Source: Ceratopteris richardii (Eukaryota > Streptophyta > Polypodiopsida > Polypodiales > Pteridaceae). From it: a stretch of DNA of 64,000 bases. The position numbers and the translations under genes are program-made. Shown piece after piece: positions 9,125-21,400 of the stretch. The DNA is taken from assembly GCA_020310875.1 (NCBI GenBank), contig CM035416.1, positions 1,670,906 to 1,734,905 on the forward strand, in the 5' to 3' direction. How positions within the stretch are numbered: position 1 is the first letter of the stretch; each line of letters opens with the position of its first letter. The notes beneath the pieces are model-generated. The model made no database searches, was not told where the DNA came from, and worked only from the letters and a program-made list of their open reading frames with translations.

Positions 9125-11995
9125 ATGAACCTTAGATCAGGGCGACATCTAGGGAGAGATAGACAAAGTCTTAGGTCTTCAGAGGCTAGTGTCAACCACA
9201 CTGCTAGGTCTTCGGCCCAGCAGTTGAGCCACCACTCATACTACCCTAGCTCTGAGACTAGTGAATCAGAGATGTCTCAAGGCATGGACAGACCTACGGG
9301 AAGTTCAGGAGTGCCATACTTGCACAGGGTAGAAGGCCCGTACAAGACGCAGCTGGAATACCTTAGGACCAACCAATTAGGTGCTAGCATCTATGAGGAT
9401 GGTCTAGGAAGATCCGTGGTCCATATTAAAAACCCTGACCAATCTATTGGACTAGAGCACCCAGCTCTCAAGTTCAAAAACGGAGCGTACTTAGACAAGG
9501 AAGGGACAATATATGTAGTCACCAGTCACCCAGATAGGACAGATGAAGTCGGGAATGTAGTCCTAGAATCGGACATAGATGACCTAGAACAAGGGAACGT
9601 AGGAGGGGAGCCCAGGACCCCTCGAGGGAAATCTGTTCTTACTAGAATCCTCACACCGGAGTGGGTTCCCCAAGACAACAAGAGCATAGATCTGCTTCTG
9701 AACCGAGAGACTGACGAAGCCTTTTGGAGGTATAAATCTGATCGGCCAATTGATATAGGAACAATCATGATCTATGAGTTCAAGGATCGAGATAGCCCAG
9801 GCAGAGTGACCTACTTAGATCACGCTTCAGAGAGGATCTTTGTGGTTACAGAACATGATAGACATGCTTACACTTGGAAGGGTGAATTCGTTTTCCCCCA
9901 ACCAAGATCTAACGTGTCCTATGGTCACCCTGGAGCTGGAACATCCCAAGCTCATGGAACTCAAAGAGACAGAAGTAGAGATAGGCCAGAAGTAAGCTTT
10001 GCCAACCCAGGGGACAGAGAAAGAACGAGGACGGAAACTAATAGAGTAGAACCTGAGGGTCATAAAGCCCCAGGAAACCGAAGAAATGCCGAGGATTTTC
10101 CTTTGCCACGACCTAGAGAGCATAGAAGGACTTTGAGACCGACTCAGCTAGTTAAGTCCATGAAAAACTACTTCGATGGCACTGGATATCCCTACGATCA
10201 TGTGGCTGAGTTCAGGCAAGTCTTGAGAGCTGAACAAGTGGAGGATCTATTCACGCAGTACAATGCCTTTGGTCTAACCCTTAGGAACACTGCCCTGACA
10301 TGGTTTCAGCCACTAAACGAGAGGTAGTTCAGGAGCATAGACCAACTCCTAGAGGCTTTCATTATTGAATTCTCTAAGAGTGGCATAAGACATAATACCT
10401 CCTCGCTGATTCACAGCTTCAAGCAAACCCCTCAAGAGACCGTGAGACTTGCAGGAAGAAGATTTAGGCAATATCTTGAGAGATGCCCTGTCCCTGAGCT
10501 ACCCACACCAGTTAAGCAAGTGGCTTTATTCTTGGATGGATTGCTAAGTACCAAATTGAGTTCATATGTGTATCTGAAGGACCCTAGGACTATAGAAGAG
10601 TGTGTACGCATGTGCATTGACATCGAGGATAACCTAGGGGAGGAACTAGAGCTTTCCAAAATCTACAAGGACTCAGATAGTGCCTCTAGCCTCTCTTCCT
10701 CGCAATCCACATCAATTGAGGAATTAGCAGAGAAAGTAGCTCAGAAACTAGGTGTCTCTAGCAAACAAATCCCAAGGTTTGCCCCTGTGAAAAGATGCTA
10801 TACTTGTGGAGGTGACCATATGGCGAATGTCTGTCCCATTATGGCTCAACCCCAAGTTAATCCTAGTAGCCAATACTGCACCATAGAACGAAGGTACACC
10901 AATCACACCGCGCAAGATTGTCCCTACAATAAGCAAACCGTTAGACAGACGTACCCACAACCATACCCTCAACAAGGAAGATACCAGAACCAGTACCCAC
11001 CTCAGCAGTATGTGAGACCTCAACAAACCTACCAACCCTACCAAAACCAACTGAGACCCCAGCCAGTGCTAGCACAGCAACCACCTGCTCCTACTAATGT
11101 GATCCCAGTAAAATATGCAGTTGCAGAAGAGAACCTGAATAGAGCCATAGTCCCTGTAACACCATTGTTTTCTGAAAGTGACCCGAGTGACCATAGCTTT
11201 GATTCTACACATGTTGATAGCCCCCAGGCCTACTACATGCAATCTCCTGAACATGGGGAGCCCTATTATAGTGACGAGCCAAATGAACCTAATTAGGAGT
11301 CAGATTACACAAACGTCATGTATGCAAACCCCTACCCTAGACCTCAACCTAGACAAGTAAGACCCCCATTCCCTAGAGGACCATGCTACAGATGTCAGAG
11401 GGATCACCTCATTCGTGATTTCCCCATGCCTGCACCTACCCAAACCCAATCAGTGACGATCCAGGGCTATTGCCAGGAGTGTGGAAAGGAGCATCTCTTA
11501 CGAGATTGCCCAAAGAACCCCAATAATATGCCAAAAATCCCTCCTATCAACGTTATTGGGTTAGTTGTAGACTCCACAGGGAGTGTGACTTCCACTGCAC
11601 CAGTACAAGTAATCACTAGAGCATAAGCCTTGCAACAGAACCAAAGCGTAGGCCAGGAAAAGAGCCCAGATGTTAGTAAAACGGAGAGCATGACAAAGAA
11701 GAGGACTAGAGCTTGGAGAGATAGTCGTGAAAGAATGAAAAGACAATGGGCAAAAAAGATGAGTGAACTCGAGGAAAGCCTGAGAGAAACAAAGGCCAGG
11801 ATAACTGAACTCACAGCTCAAACTCCCTCTCACACTGCCCCACCTCCATCACCTCCACCATTCCCAACTCCATCCGAACCGCCACCTTCCAACCCGCCTC
11901 ACCTAAACCCACCACCCCCAAGAGTAGGATCAGCCTTAGCAGATCCCACTCCCAAGGACCTAAAGATGATGCTTAAAGCATATAAGGCCAGAGCT
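9125..11995 (+). pseudogene. gag of element B (stops and a terminal deletion)
   Basis: The start ATGAACCTTAGATC gives MNLRSGRH. The frame stays constant to about 11995 but has stops at 10325 (TAG for Gln in NERQFRS), 11294 (TAG for Trp) and 11624 (TAA for Gln). It has the same order as in D: N-terminal family-specific region, Retrotrans_gag-like core, CX2CX3HX4C knuckle (about 10798-10836), proline/glutamine-rich linker, two further knuckles (about 11384-11422 and 11471-11509), and a Lys/Glu-rich coiled-coil-like stretch before PPP-rich sequence. At about 11995, Gag homology jumps directly to the segment just before the protease. The missing linker of roughly 0.9 kb lay between two GCCAGA words in the other copies. 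Confidence 0.9.
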
Positions 11996-12980
11996 ATGGA
12001 AACATGTAGCCAAACAAGTACCAGAGATAGCAAAACCTCGTTCCCAGGTAGGATCCCAGAAAACAGTGCCAGAAATACCATTGGACAAGATAGGAGACAT
12101 GAGTGAGGGTGAAGAGGGAAACACATATCTTCCTATCACCCATCAAGGATACACCACCAAGGCCATTCTAGACTCAGGCGCAGGTGTTGCAATTGCTACC
12201 ACTTCCCTATGGAAGCGTTGGGGCAAGCCAACACTCAGGCCCACAAGAATGAAATTGCAAATGGCTGATGGTCACATAGAGAGACCCTTAGGCTTGCTAG
12301 AAGGAATAACTCTCACTACTTGTGGTGTTGAGTTTGAGCACACTTTCGCCATATGTGACTTTAGCAAGAACCATGCCTATGAGATGATTCTGGGAAGACC
12401 ATTTATGCGACAGTTGCAAGTGGTACAGGACTGGGGAACCAACTCCTTGTACCTACAACACTTAGGTGTTACGACCAAAGTAAATCTCAAAGATTACTCT
12501 CATAGAGATGTCCCTCCTATCCAATGGAATCCCATCCATAGAACCAAAGATGATACGGAATCTATGCATTCCATAGGGTCAGGATCCTCATGGATGCATG
12601 AAGACACCCACTTATGGATGTGCAAAGTAGCAGTAGAAGAAGAAAAGAGAGAGAAAGCCAGAGAGGTAGGTGCAAAAGAAACACATAGATCAATTCAAGA
12701 CCCAGCCTATGCACCTGTAGCCTTTCCTGACGAAGAATTTGAACCCCACGGCTGGGCAGAAATCCTAGCAACAATGGATGTAGCCATCAATGAAGAACAA
12801 TGGACACCTCACTGTGATGAGGATGGCTATGACATTTCAGTTTTCGCCATAGAGCCAATCATGGGAGAGGCAGTGTTAGAAGAATGCGAACCTAACCTTG
12901 ATGCATTTGAGGATGCGAGTGACTCCGATCTAGAGTCAATCATTATGGACCTACCTTTTGCATCAAATGAAGAATACTTC
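11996..12980 (+). pseudogene. Protease and linker of element B (left part, cut by element C)
   Basis: A different frame from the gag part because of the deletion. It encodes a retropepsin-like aspartic protease with the active-site triad DSGAG (about 12174-12188; context AILDSGAGVAIATTS) and the later hydrophobic-Gly segment MILGRPFMRQLQVVQDWG, which resembles the second retropepsin loop. The enzyme would cut the element polyprotein. An acidic linker rich in Glu and Asp follows. Homology ends with TTC at 12980, where C's LTR starts; the next codon (CAT) resumes at 47237 in phase. Confidence 0.88.
12976..12980. repeat. Target-site duplication of element C (left copy)
   Basis: ACTTC here and at 47232-47236 flank C's LTRs. 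Confidence 0.9.
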
Positions 12981-13644
12981 TGTTGAGAGCAGTATGGGCA
13001 CCCAAGGACTGACTAGACAAGGAAGCCAGGGCACCCAAGGATTGACTAGACAAGGAAGCCAACGGAGAGAGTCAGAACAAGGTGAAGGAGTAAGTAGACA
13101 AAGCAGTCGACGCAAATCTGGCAGATAGGCCCTTCAATTTTTCCAATCTACATCTTTTAACAGTGATTCTTATCACTAACAATCATTGTAAATACCATTT
13201 CATATTTTTGTAGCTCCATTTTGTGCAAGCCAAGGAGTCCTTGAGCTTGAGGAGCCTTAGAAGTACCTACATATCAATTTTCGTATTTTTTAGACTCCGT
13301 TTGAGCCCTCAAATTGGCCCTGGAACCTAATTTTTAACTAGGCCGGACACTAGGTCTGGACAGGGCCAAAAGCTAGTCAAAAACTATAAAAAGAGCTAGA
13401 GAGCTCATTTTTGGGGTTAGATTGTAATTGAAACGAACTTGTAAGAGCATTTTGAAAGTAATCTAAAAGCTCCATTGATTCTCACTCTTTGTCTTACCTT
13501 GTGTGCTCGTGTGTGTGTATGTGTGTGCATGCTTGTGTGCTTCTCACTCACGCACTTGTGCCGCCACTTGCTCAATGTCTTCATACCATCCTCACGTCTT
13601 CCCGGATTGACATTAAAGGAGGTGCTACTCATCATTGAGCTACA
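12981..13644 (+). repeat. 5' LTR of element C
   Basis: TGTTGAGAGCAG to GAGCTACA. U3 contains a 33-bp direct duplication (GGGCACCCAAGGA.TGACTAGAC...) at about 12997-13062. TATA box TATAAAAA is at 13385-13392. The GT microsatellite is at about 13500-13530. Confidence 0.96.
13385..13392 (+). promoter_or_regulatory. TATA box of C 5' LTR
   Basis: TATAAAAA, a variant of TATAAATA in A and B and identical to the box in D. It follows the CCGGAC/GTCTGG hairpin. Confidence 0.72.
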
Positions 13645-13652
13645 CCAAATTT

Positions 13653-13674
13653 TGGCGCCGTTGTCGGGGATCGA
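13653..13674 (+). other. Primer-binding site (tRNA-Asp), element C
   Basis: TGGCGCCGTTGTCGGGGA plus TCGA, with one mismatch (T for C) to the tRNA-Asp complement, 8 nt after the LTR. Confidence 0.9.
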
Positions 13675-13985
13675 GCTTTGAGGACGAGCGTATGATGGTA
13701 AGACGTAGAGTTGACGCGTTGGAGTTGTAGGTATTTTCTTCACTCTCATAGATTTTCTTTTACTTTCTTCACCATCTTCATCACCATCATCATCATCACC
13801 ATCTCCCACGTCCATCTCCATCATCGCGAAAATTTCAGTTTTTTGACTATATCCCCACCTCCACCTCATTTCCCTCATTTCACTTGTGAGAGAGAGCGAG
13901 AGAGCGAAATTGCATGTGCTGTTTTTGCATGTTTCTTGAGCTATCTTGCAGGTACAGGTCACATCACCATCTCCAGCCTTCCGCG

Positions 13986-13991
13986 CAGGTA
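13986..13991 (+). promoter_or_regulatory. Candidate 5' splice donor, element C
   Basis: CAG|GTACGG with the cut after 13988, 344 nt after the LTR. The partner acceptor would be 25136-25137, which would remove about 11.1 kb of leader and gag-pol. Confidence 0.5.
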
Positions 13992-14027
13992 CGGAACTCG
14001 ACGAAACTGTCTCGCAGTCGCCGCCTT

Positions 14028-14612
14028 CTGTCCATCGCGATTGACAGAAATTTTCACTTGTTGGTAAATCTGAGTGCACCACAGTGGACTAGAGACCCTG
14101 CACACCACATTCCCACTAAAATTTTTGAAAATCTTGCAAAATTTCAGTCCATCGCGATTGACAGCCCTGTCCATCGCGATTGACAGCTCTGTCCATCGCG
14201 ATTGACTGCCAGACCATCGTGATTGACTGCCTGTCCATCGCGATTGACTCAACCCCTTGTCCATCGCGATTGACTGAAGTCTCTGACCATCGCGATTGAC
14301 TGCCTGTCCATCCCGATTGACTCAATCCCTTGTCCATCGCGATTGACTGAAGTCTCTGACCATCGCGATTGACTGCCTGTCCATCGCGATTGACTGAAGT
14401 CTCTGACCATCGCGATTGACTGCCTGTCCATCGCGATTGACTCAACCCCTTGTCCATCGCGATTGACTGAAGTCTCTGTCCATCGCGACTGACTGAGTGT
14501 CCATCGCGATTGATTGAATTGGGTGTCCATCGCGATTGTCTGAACTCTCTGTCCATCGCGATTGACTGAGTGTCCATCGCGATTGACAGCCCTATCCATC
14601 GCGATTGACAGC
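14028..14612 (+). repeat. Tandem array with CCATCGCGATTGAC units in leader of C
   Basis: About 20 copies of GTCCATCGCGATTGACTG with spacers such as AAGTCTCTGA and CAACCCCTT, giving a higher-order pattern of paired units. Rare variants are CATCCCGATT and CATCGTGATT. Confidence 0.93.
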
Positions 14613-15465
14613 CAATTTTCGCCAAATTTTTAGGGTTTGTTAATTGAAAAGCTGGGCTAAATTTTGGTCACAAATATTATGCTCTTGAGCACATGGGGAA
14701 GTCTTAGGAAAACAACTTGGGGAAAACCTGTTGCACAGTGATCCTGTTTGAACCCTGTCGTAACCCTAGAACCCTGAACGGTCACAACTTTTTCATACGA
14801 GATCCATTTTTTGAGCTCTAGGGCTTGTTGGAAAGCTCGTAGCATATACTTGGGTAGGGTATTTTGAAGTTGACCATACCCAGGGGGATCAAAGTCAGGG
14901 GTCCTTAGGATTGTTTTCTTGAAAATCACTATGCAAGTTTGTGTATGTGCTACATGAATGAAAATAATTGGTTCTGTCTTTGGAATGAAAATTTCAAAGC
15001 TAACTTTGAAACTCTTACAGAGCATCGAGAGGCGTTCTAAGCAAGTGTAAGTGCGAGCTTGGGAACACATTTCCTGGGCACTCAAGGGCAACCGAGCAGG
15101 AGACAAAAGGTTGGACACTTTTAACCCCCTCTGTCAATTCATAGCTTAGGCTAAGAACGACGAGAGGTAGGAGTAAGTAAGAGCGACGATAGGCAGTCAT
15201 CAAGTTGAAGACTACCTAAAAACTCAAGTTCAAGCTAAAAACTGAGTTACTGTACTGTCGATAACATAAAGGAAAAGAACCTAACGTGGAGCGATCAATC
15301 GGAAAGCACGAAGAACATTCAAGTATTCCTGACGACGTGATATCAGACAAGACCATAAACACAATAATTAACTAAAAAAGAATCAAGTAACTAATACCAA
15401 TTGATCGGCAACGAGGTTGTACTCTGGGCAAAAAAAAAAAAAATTTGGACTAATCAGTTAGGCAT

Positions 15466-18400
15466 ATGAACCTTAGATCAGGACGACATTTAGCAAGGGA
15501 AAGACAAAGCCTTAGGTCTTCAGAGGCTAGTGTCAATCACACTGCAAGGTCTTGGGCCCAGCAGTTGAGCCACCACTCTCACTACCCCAGCTCTGATACC
15601 AGTGAATCAGGGATGTCTCAAGGTATGGACAGACCCACGGGAAGTTCAGGAGTGCCTTATTTGTACAGGGTAGAAGGCCCTTACAAAACACAGCTGGAAT
15701 ATCTTAGGACCAACCGATTAGGTGCTAGCATCTATGAGGACGGCTTAGGAAGATCTGTGGTCCAGATTAAAAACCCTGATCAATCCATTGGACTAGAGCA
15801 CCCAGCTGTCAAGTTTGAAAATGGTGCATACCTGGACAAAGAAGGAACTATATATGTAGTCACTAGTCACCCTGATAGAACAGATGACTTTGGGAATGTA
15901 ATCTCAGAAGCGGACTTAGGTGACCTGGAACAAGGGAACATGGGTGCGGAACCTAGAACCCCTCGAGGTAAATCGGTTCTCACTAGGATTATCACGCCTG
16001 AGTGGGTCCCCCAAGACAACAAGAGCATAGAGTTGCTCCTCAATCGAGAAACTGATGAAGCCTTTTGGAGGTATAAATCCAATCAGCCAACTGATATAGG
16101 AAATATCATGATCTATGAGTTCAAGGATCCGGATAGCCGAGGCAGAGTGACCTACTTAGATCATGCTTCAGAACGGATCTTTGTGGTGACAGAAAATGAT
16201 AGGCATGCCTACACTTGGAAGGGTGAATTTATTTTCCCTCAACCAAGATCAAATGTATCCTATGGTCACCCTGGGGCTGGAACTTCCCAAGCTCATGGTA
16301 CGCAAAGAGACAGAAGTAGAGATAGACCAGAAGTAAGTTTTGCCAACCCATTGGGCAGAGAAAGAACGAGAACAGAGACGAATAGGGTAGAACCTGAGAT
16401 GCATAGAGCCCACAGGAACCAAAGAAACGTAGATGGATTCCCTCTGCCGAGGCCTAGAGAGCACACAAGAACTTTGAGACCCACCCAACTAGTTAAGTCC
16501 ATGAAGAATTACTTTGACGGCACAGGAGATCCCTATGATCATGTGGCTGAGTTCAAGCAAGTCTTGAGAGCTGAACAAGTGGAAGATCTGTTCACGCAGT
16601 ACAATGCCTTCGGTCTAACCCTTAGGAACACAGCACTTACATGGTTTCAGCCATTAGATGAGCGTCAGTTCAGGAGCATAGACCAACTCCTAGAGGCATT
16701 CATTGTAGAGTTCTCTAAGAGCGGCATAAGACACAACACCTCCTCATTGATTCACAGCTTCAAACAGACCCCCCAAGAGACTGTCAGATTGGCCGGAAGA
16801 AGATTTAGACAATATCTTGAAAGGTGCCCTATTTCGGAACTACCCACATCTGCTAAACAGGTAGCCTTATTCCTTGATGGATTGCTGAGTACGAAATTGA
16901 GATCCTATGTGTATCTGAAGGACCCTAGGACCATAGAAGAATGTGTACGCATGTGCATTGACATTGAAGATAACCTAGGGGAAGAGCTAGAGCGTTCCAA
17001 AATCTACAAAGATTCAGATAGTGCATCTAGTCACTCTTCCACGCAATCCACATCAATTGAGGAACTTGCCGAAAAGGTAGCTCAGAAATTAGGTGTAACT
17101 AGCAAACAAATCCCAAGGTTTGCCCCAGCGAAGAGGTGCTATACATGCGGTGGTGACCACATGGCAAACGTGTGTCCCATTATGGCTCAACCCCAGATCA
17201 ATCCTAATAGCCAATATTGCACCATAGAACGAAGATACACCAATCACACCGCACAAGATTGCCCATACAACAAGCAGGCAGTTTGGCAACCATACCCTCA
17301 GCCCTACCAACAAGGCAGATACCAGAACCAGTACCCTCCACCACCACAATATGCTAGACCCCAACAAACTTATCAGCAACCATATCAGGCCCAACAGAGA
17401 CCCCAACCGGTACTAGCTCAACAGCCTCCAAACCCCGCTAACGTGATTCCAGTAAAGTATGCTGTTGCAGAAGAAAACCTGAATAGGGCCATAGTACCAG
17501 TAACCCCATTGATCTCAGAAAGTGAACCGAGTGACCATAGCTTTGATTCTACACATGTCGATAGTCCCCAAGCTTACTACATGCAGTCTCCGGAACATGG
17601 TGAGTCATACTATAGTGAAGAACCAAGTGAACCTAGTTGGGAATCGGATTACACGAACGTCATGTATGCAAACCCCAACCCTAGGCCTCAACCTAGACAG
17701 GTACGACCACCCTTTCCTAGAGGACCATGCTACCGATGTCAGGGGGATCACTTCATTCGTGATTGTCCCTTACCTGCACCTACACAAAATCAGTCCGTGA
17801 CGATCCAAGGCTTTTGCCAAGATTGTGGAAAAGAGCATCTCTTACGAGATTGCCCAAAGAACCCCAATAACATGCCAAAAATCACTCCTATCAATGTGAT
17901 TGGGTTGGTTGTGGATGCCTCAGGAAGTGTCACTTCCACTGCACCAGTGCAGGTGGTTACTAGAGCTCAGGCATTGCAGCAAAACCAAGAGGCAAGCCAA
18001 GAAAAGGGCCCAGAGGCTAGTGAAACCGAGAGCGTGACAAAGAAAAGGGCTAGAGCGTGGAAAGATAGTCGAGAAAGAATGAAAAGACAATGGGCAAAAA
18101 AGATAAACGAACTTGAAGAAAGCATAAGAGAAACCAAAGCGAGGATAACTGAACTCACAGCTCCAACTCCCTCTCACATTACCCCGCCTCCACCACTCCC
18201 ACCTCCATCCAACCCACCACTTTCCCCACCGCCTCATCAAATCCCACCACCCCCTAGAGTAGGATCAGTCCTAGCTGACCCCACTCCCGAGGACCTTAAT
18301 ATGATGCTTAAAGCATATCAGGCCAGAATCCAAGAAGGGCCAACCATAACCGATCATGAAAAGTGCTACCCTAGAGCCGAGCTAGAGCTTGAACGAACTA

Positions 18401-21400
18401 AGATTTGTGCCAAAATGGTGGAATTGGCTCAGACCATGTTTGAGGCCAACCGCCTATTTAACATTTCTAGTTCAGCTAAGACGCAGTTACACTTTGATGG
18501 ACTGCTGGAAAGAATAGAGAAGTTAATTGCACAATCAGAGAAGGAACCTGCCCCTCAAAGAAAGGAAAGGGCAAGAGAACGGATAAGCCAGCCTCTTCAA
18601 GAAGCCCATGTGCCTCCTCAAGAAGCTTATCTTCCCCCCCAAAAGTCACATGAGCCTCCCCCGAAAGCTTATGTACCTCCATAGGTGACCCACATTCCTT
18701 CTCAGGGAGCGTATGAGCCTGCCCGGAAGAGTAATAGAATAAGTAATCCTCTCCAAGAAGCTTGTGCTCCAACCATCTGTGGGAACGAGGAGAGAGCCAA
18801 CGATAGAATAAGCCCTCCTTCCCAGGTTGCTTATGTGCCTAATTCTATGGAGCCAGACACTTCTTCTTCTATGAATCGGTTTGCACCAGACTTCCTACGA
18901 GAGATTCAAGAAGATAAATGGGATAACGAAAGTGAGGTCGCCCCTCCATTTGAACTTGTGGACGATGCACACGACCAATTCCCACAAGACATCCCATCCA
19001 TTTACGGGGAAAATGAGAGTACTCAGTCTCATGAGAGATTGGACTTTGAGTCTAATTCCATACAGGAGCTACCCCACTTCACAGGCCCATGGGAAGCAAA
19101 GTCCACATGTATGAGAGCACCCACAGTCATGGTAAGGAACGACGACTCAGTCATACCAAGGAACACGGAGGTAGTAACGAACACCAAGGTGCAACGCGAT
19201 TGCACTTTGGAAGAACTGCCTGAGGATAGACTAAACGCGCGGAAATGTGCAGCCAGTCGAGTAACTGAAGTTGCAAAACCTCATTCCCGGGTAGGATCCC
19301 ATAGGACAGTGCCAGAAATTCCCTTGGATAAGATAGGAGATATGTGTGAAGGTGAAGAAGGGAACACCTATCTTCCCATTACCTACCAGGACTACACCAC
19401 TAAGGCAATTTTGGACTCAGGTGCAGGAGTTGCAATTGCCACCACTTCCCTTTGGAAGCGTTGGGGCAAGCCGGCACTCAGGCCAACGAGAATGAAATTG
19501 CAAATGGCCGATGGTCACATAGAGAGACCCCTAGGATTGCTAGAAGGAATAACTCTCACCACTTGTGGTGTTGAGTTTGAGCATAGTTTTGCTATATGTG
19601 ACTTCAGCAAAAATCATGCCTATGAGATGATTTTGGGAAGACCATTTATGCGACAGTTGCAAGTGGTACAGGATTGGGGGACCAATTCTTGTACCTGCAA
19701 CACTTAGGTGTTACGACCAAAGTCAATCTCAAAGATTACTCTCATAGGGATGTACCTCCTATCCAGTGGAACCCCATCCATAGAGCCAAAGATGATACGG
19801 AATCTGTGCATTCCATAGGGTCAGGATCCTCTTGGATGCATGAAGACACCCACTTATGGATGTGCAAAGTAGCAGTAGAAGAAGAGAAGAGAGAGAAAGC
19901 CAGAGAGATAGGTGCGAAAGAAACCCATAGATCAATCCAAGACCCAGCCTATGCACCTGTAGTTTTTCCAGACGAAGAATTTGAACCTCACGGTTGGGCA
20001 GAAATCTTAGCAACAATGGACGTAGCCATCAACGAAGAACAATGGACACCTCATTGTGATGAGGATGGCTATGATATTTCAGTCTTCTCCATAGAGCCAA
20101 TCATGGGAGAGGCAGTTCTAGAAGAATGCGAACCTAGCCCTGATGCATTTAAGGATGCAAGTGACTCCGATCTAGAGTCAATCATTATGGACCCACCATT
20201 TGCATCAGATGAAGAATATTTCCATTAAGTAGAATTTCAACCCCAGAGGCATGGAGAGGTTACAAATGATGTAAGATTAGCAACACATATGACCCCGAAG
20301 GAAGAAGGAAAGAAACGAAAGAAGAAAGAAGTCTCACCAGAGGAGGAAGAATCTTTGTTTGAGGTCCCAGAAAATTTTAAGAAGTATGAGATAGATGACA
20401 GGAGAGTCATGATAAGAATGCCTAAACGAGAAGCACAATCAGGAGAGGCCTATGATAACAAAGAAACCACCAAGAAAATAGTAGTGGCCATAGAAGAAGG
20501 AGAGGAGAGATGCACGTATATAGGCCATGATCTGACAGAAGAAGAAGAGCATGAATTGATTGCCTTGCTAAGAGAATACAGAGATGTATTCGCTTGGAGT
20601 TACAAGGATTTGAAAGGGGTTGACCCGGACATATGCTCACACACTATTCCCATGACCTCAGATTCTAAACCCTCTAAGCAAAAGCCTTATACATATAACG
20701 ATAATTACGCCGCTAAGATCAAAGAAGAGATAGATAGACTGGTTGAAGCTGGATTTATCTATGAAATTGAGCACACTGAATGGATATCCCCCATCGTAGT
20801 GGTGCCCAAGAAGAATGGCAAACTGCGCGTGTGCATTAACTTGAAAAGGGTTAATGCAGCCACAATTCGAGATAACTATCCGCTTCCCATAACAGAACAT
20901 CTCTTAGAAAGAGTGGCAGGCAAGGAGGTGTACAGCTTCCTTGATGGATTTTCGGGCTACAATCAAGTAGCCATAGCTCCAGAGGATCAGCATAAGACAG
21001 CCTTTGCCACAGAATGGGGCATTTTTGCTTTTAGAGTAATGCCATTTGGGCTTACCAATGCACCAGCCACCTTCCAGAGGCTGATGTGCCATGTGTTTAA
21101 GGAGTTCCTGAGGAAGAGTTTAGAAGTCTATGTTGATGATCTCTGTGCTCATTCTAATGTTAGACAAACCCATATTCCTGAACTCAAACAAATCTTTGAC
21201 AAATGTAGAGAGTACCAAGTCTGCCTGAACACCAGAAAAGTGCGTTTTTATGGTAAGGCAAGGTAAGATTCTAGGACACATAGTGTCAAAGAATGGCATA
21301 TCTACTGACGAAGAGAAAGTGAGAGCCATAGCAGAGCTACCTAGGCCAAAGAATGTCAAGGAAGTACAAGCTTTCATGGGGCATTGTGGTTATTATCGAC

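Larger units (their letters stand above)
13675..15465 (+). other. Untranslated leader of element C
   Basis: About 1.79 kb. It has a CATCACCATCATCATC-type run (13767-13800), GAGAGAGAGCGAGAGAGC near 13888, and two donor-like sites (CAG|GTACAG near 13950 and CAG|GTACGG at 13986-13991). The repeat array (14028-14612), the shared block GGTCACAACTTTTTCATACG to GTTGGAAAGCT (about 14780-14840), the CATAGCTTAGGCTAAG segment (about 15141) and a GCAACGAGGTTGTACT motif near 15409 follow. A run of 13 A lies just before the gag start. No gene seen. Confidence 0.7.

Noticed and set aside
13417..14082. Asp/Lys-rich minus-strand ORF (and its relatives at 1747-2019, 7340-7522 and 44229-44801)
   Set aside because: Produced by CAT/CAC-rich simple sequence plus LTR and PBS. 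The sequence runs across functional sites and is not conserved as protein.
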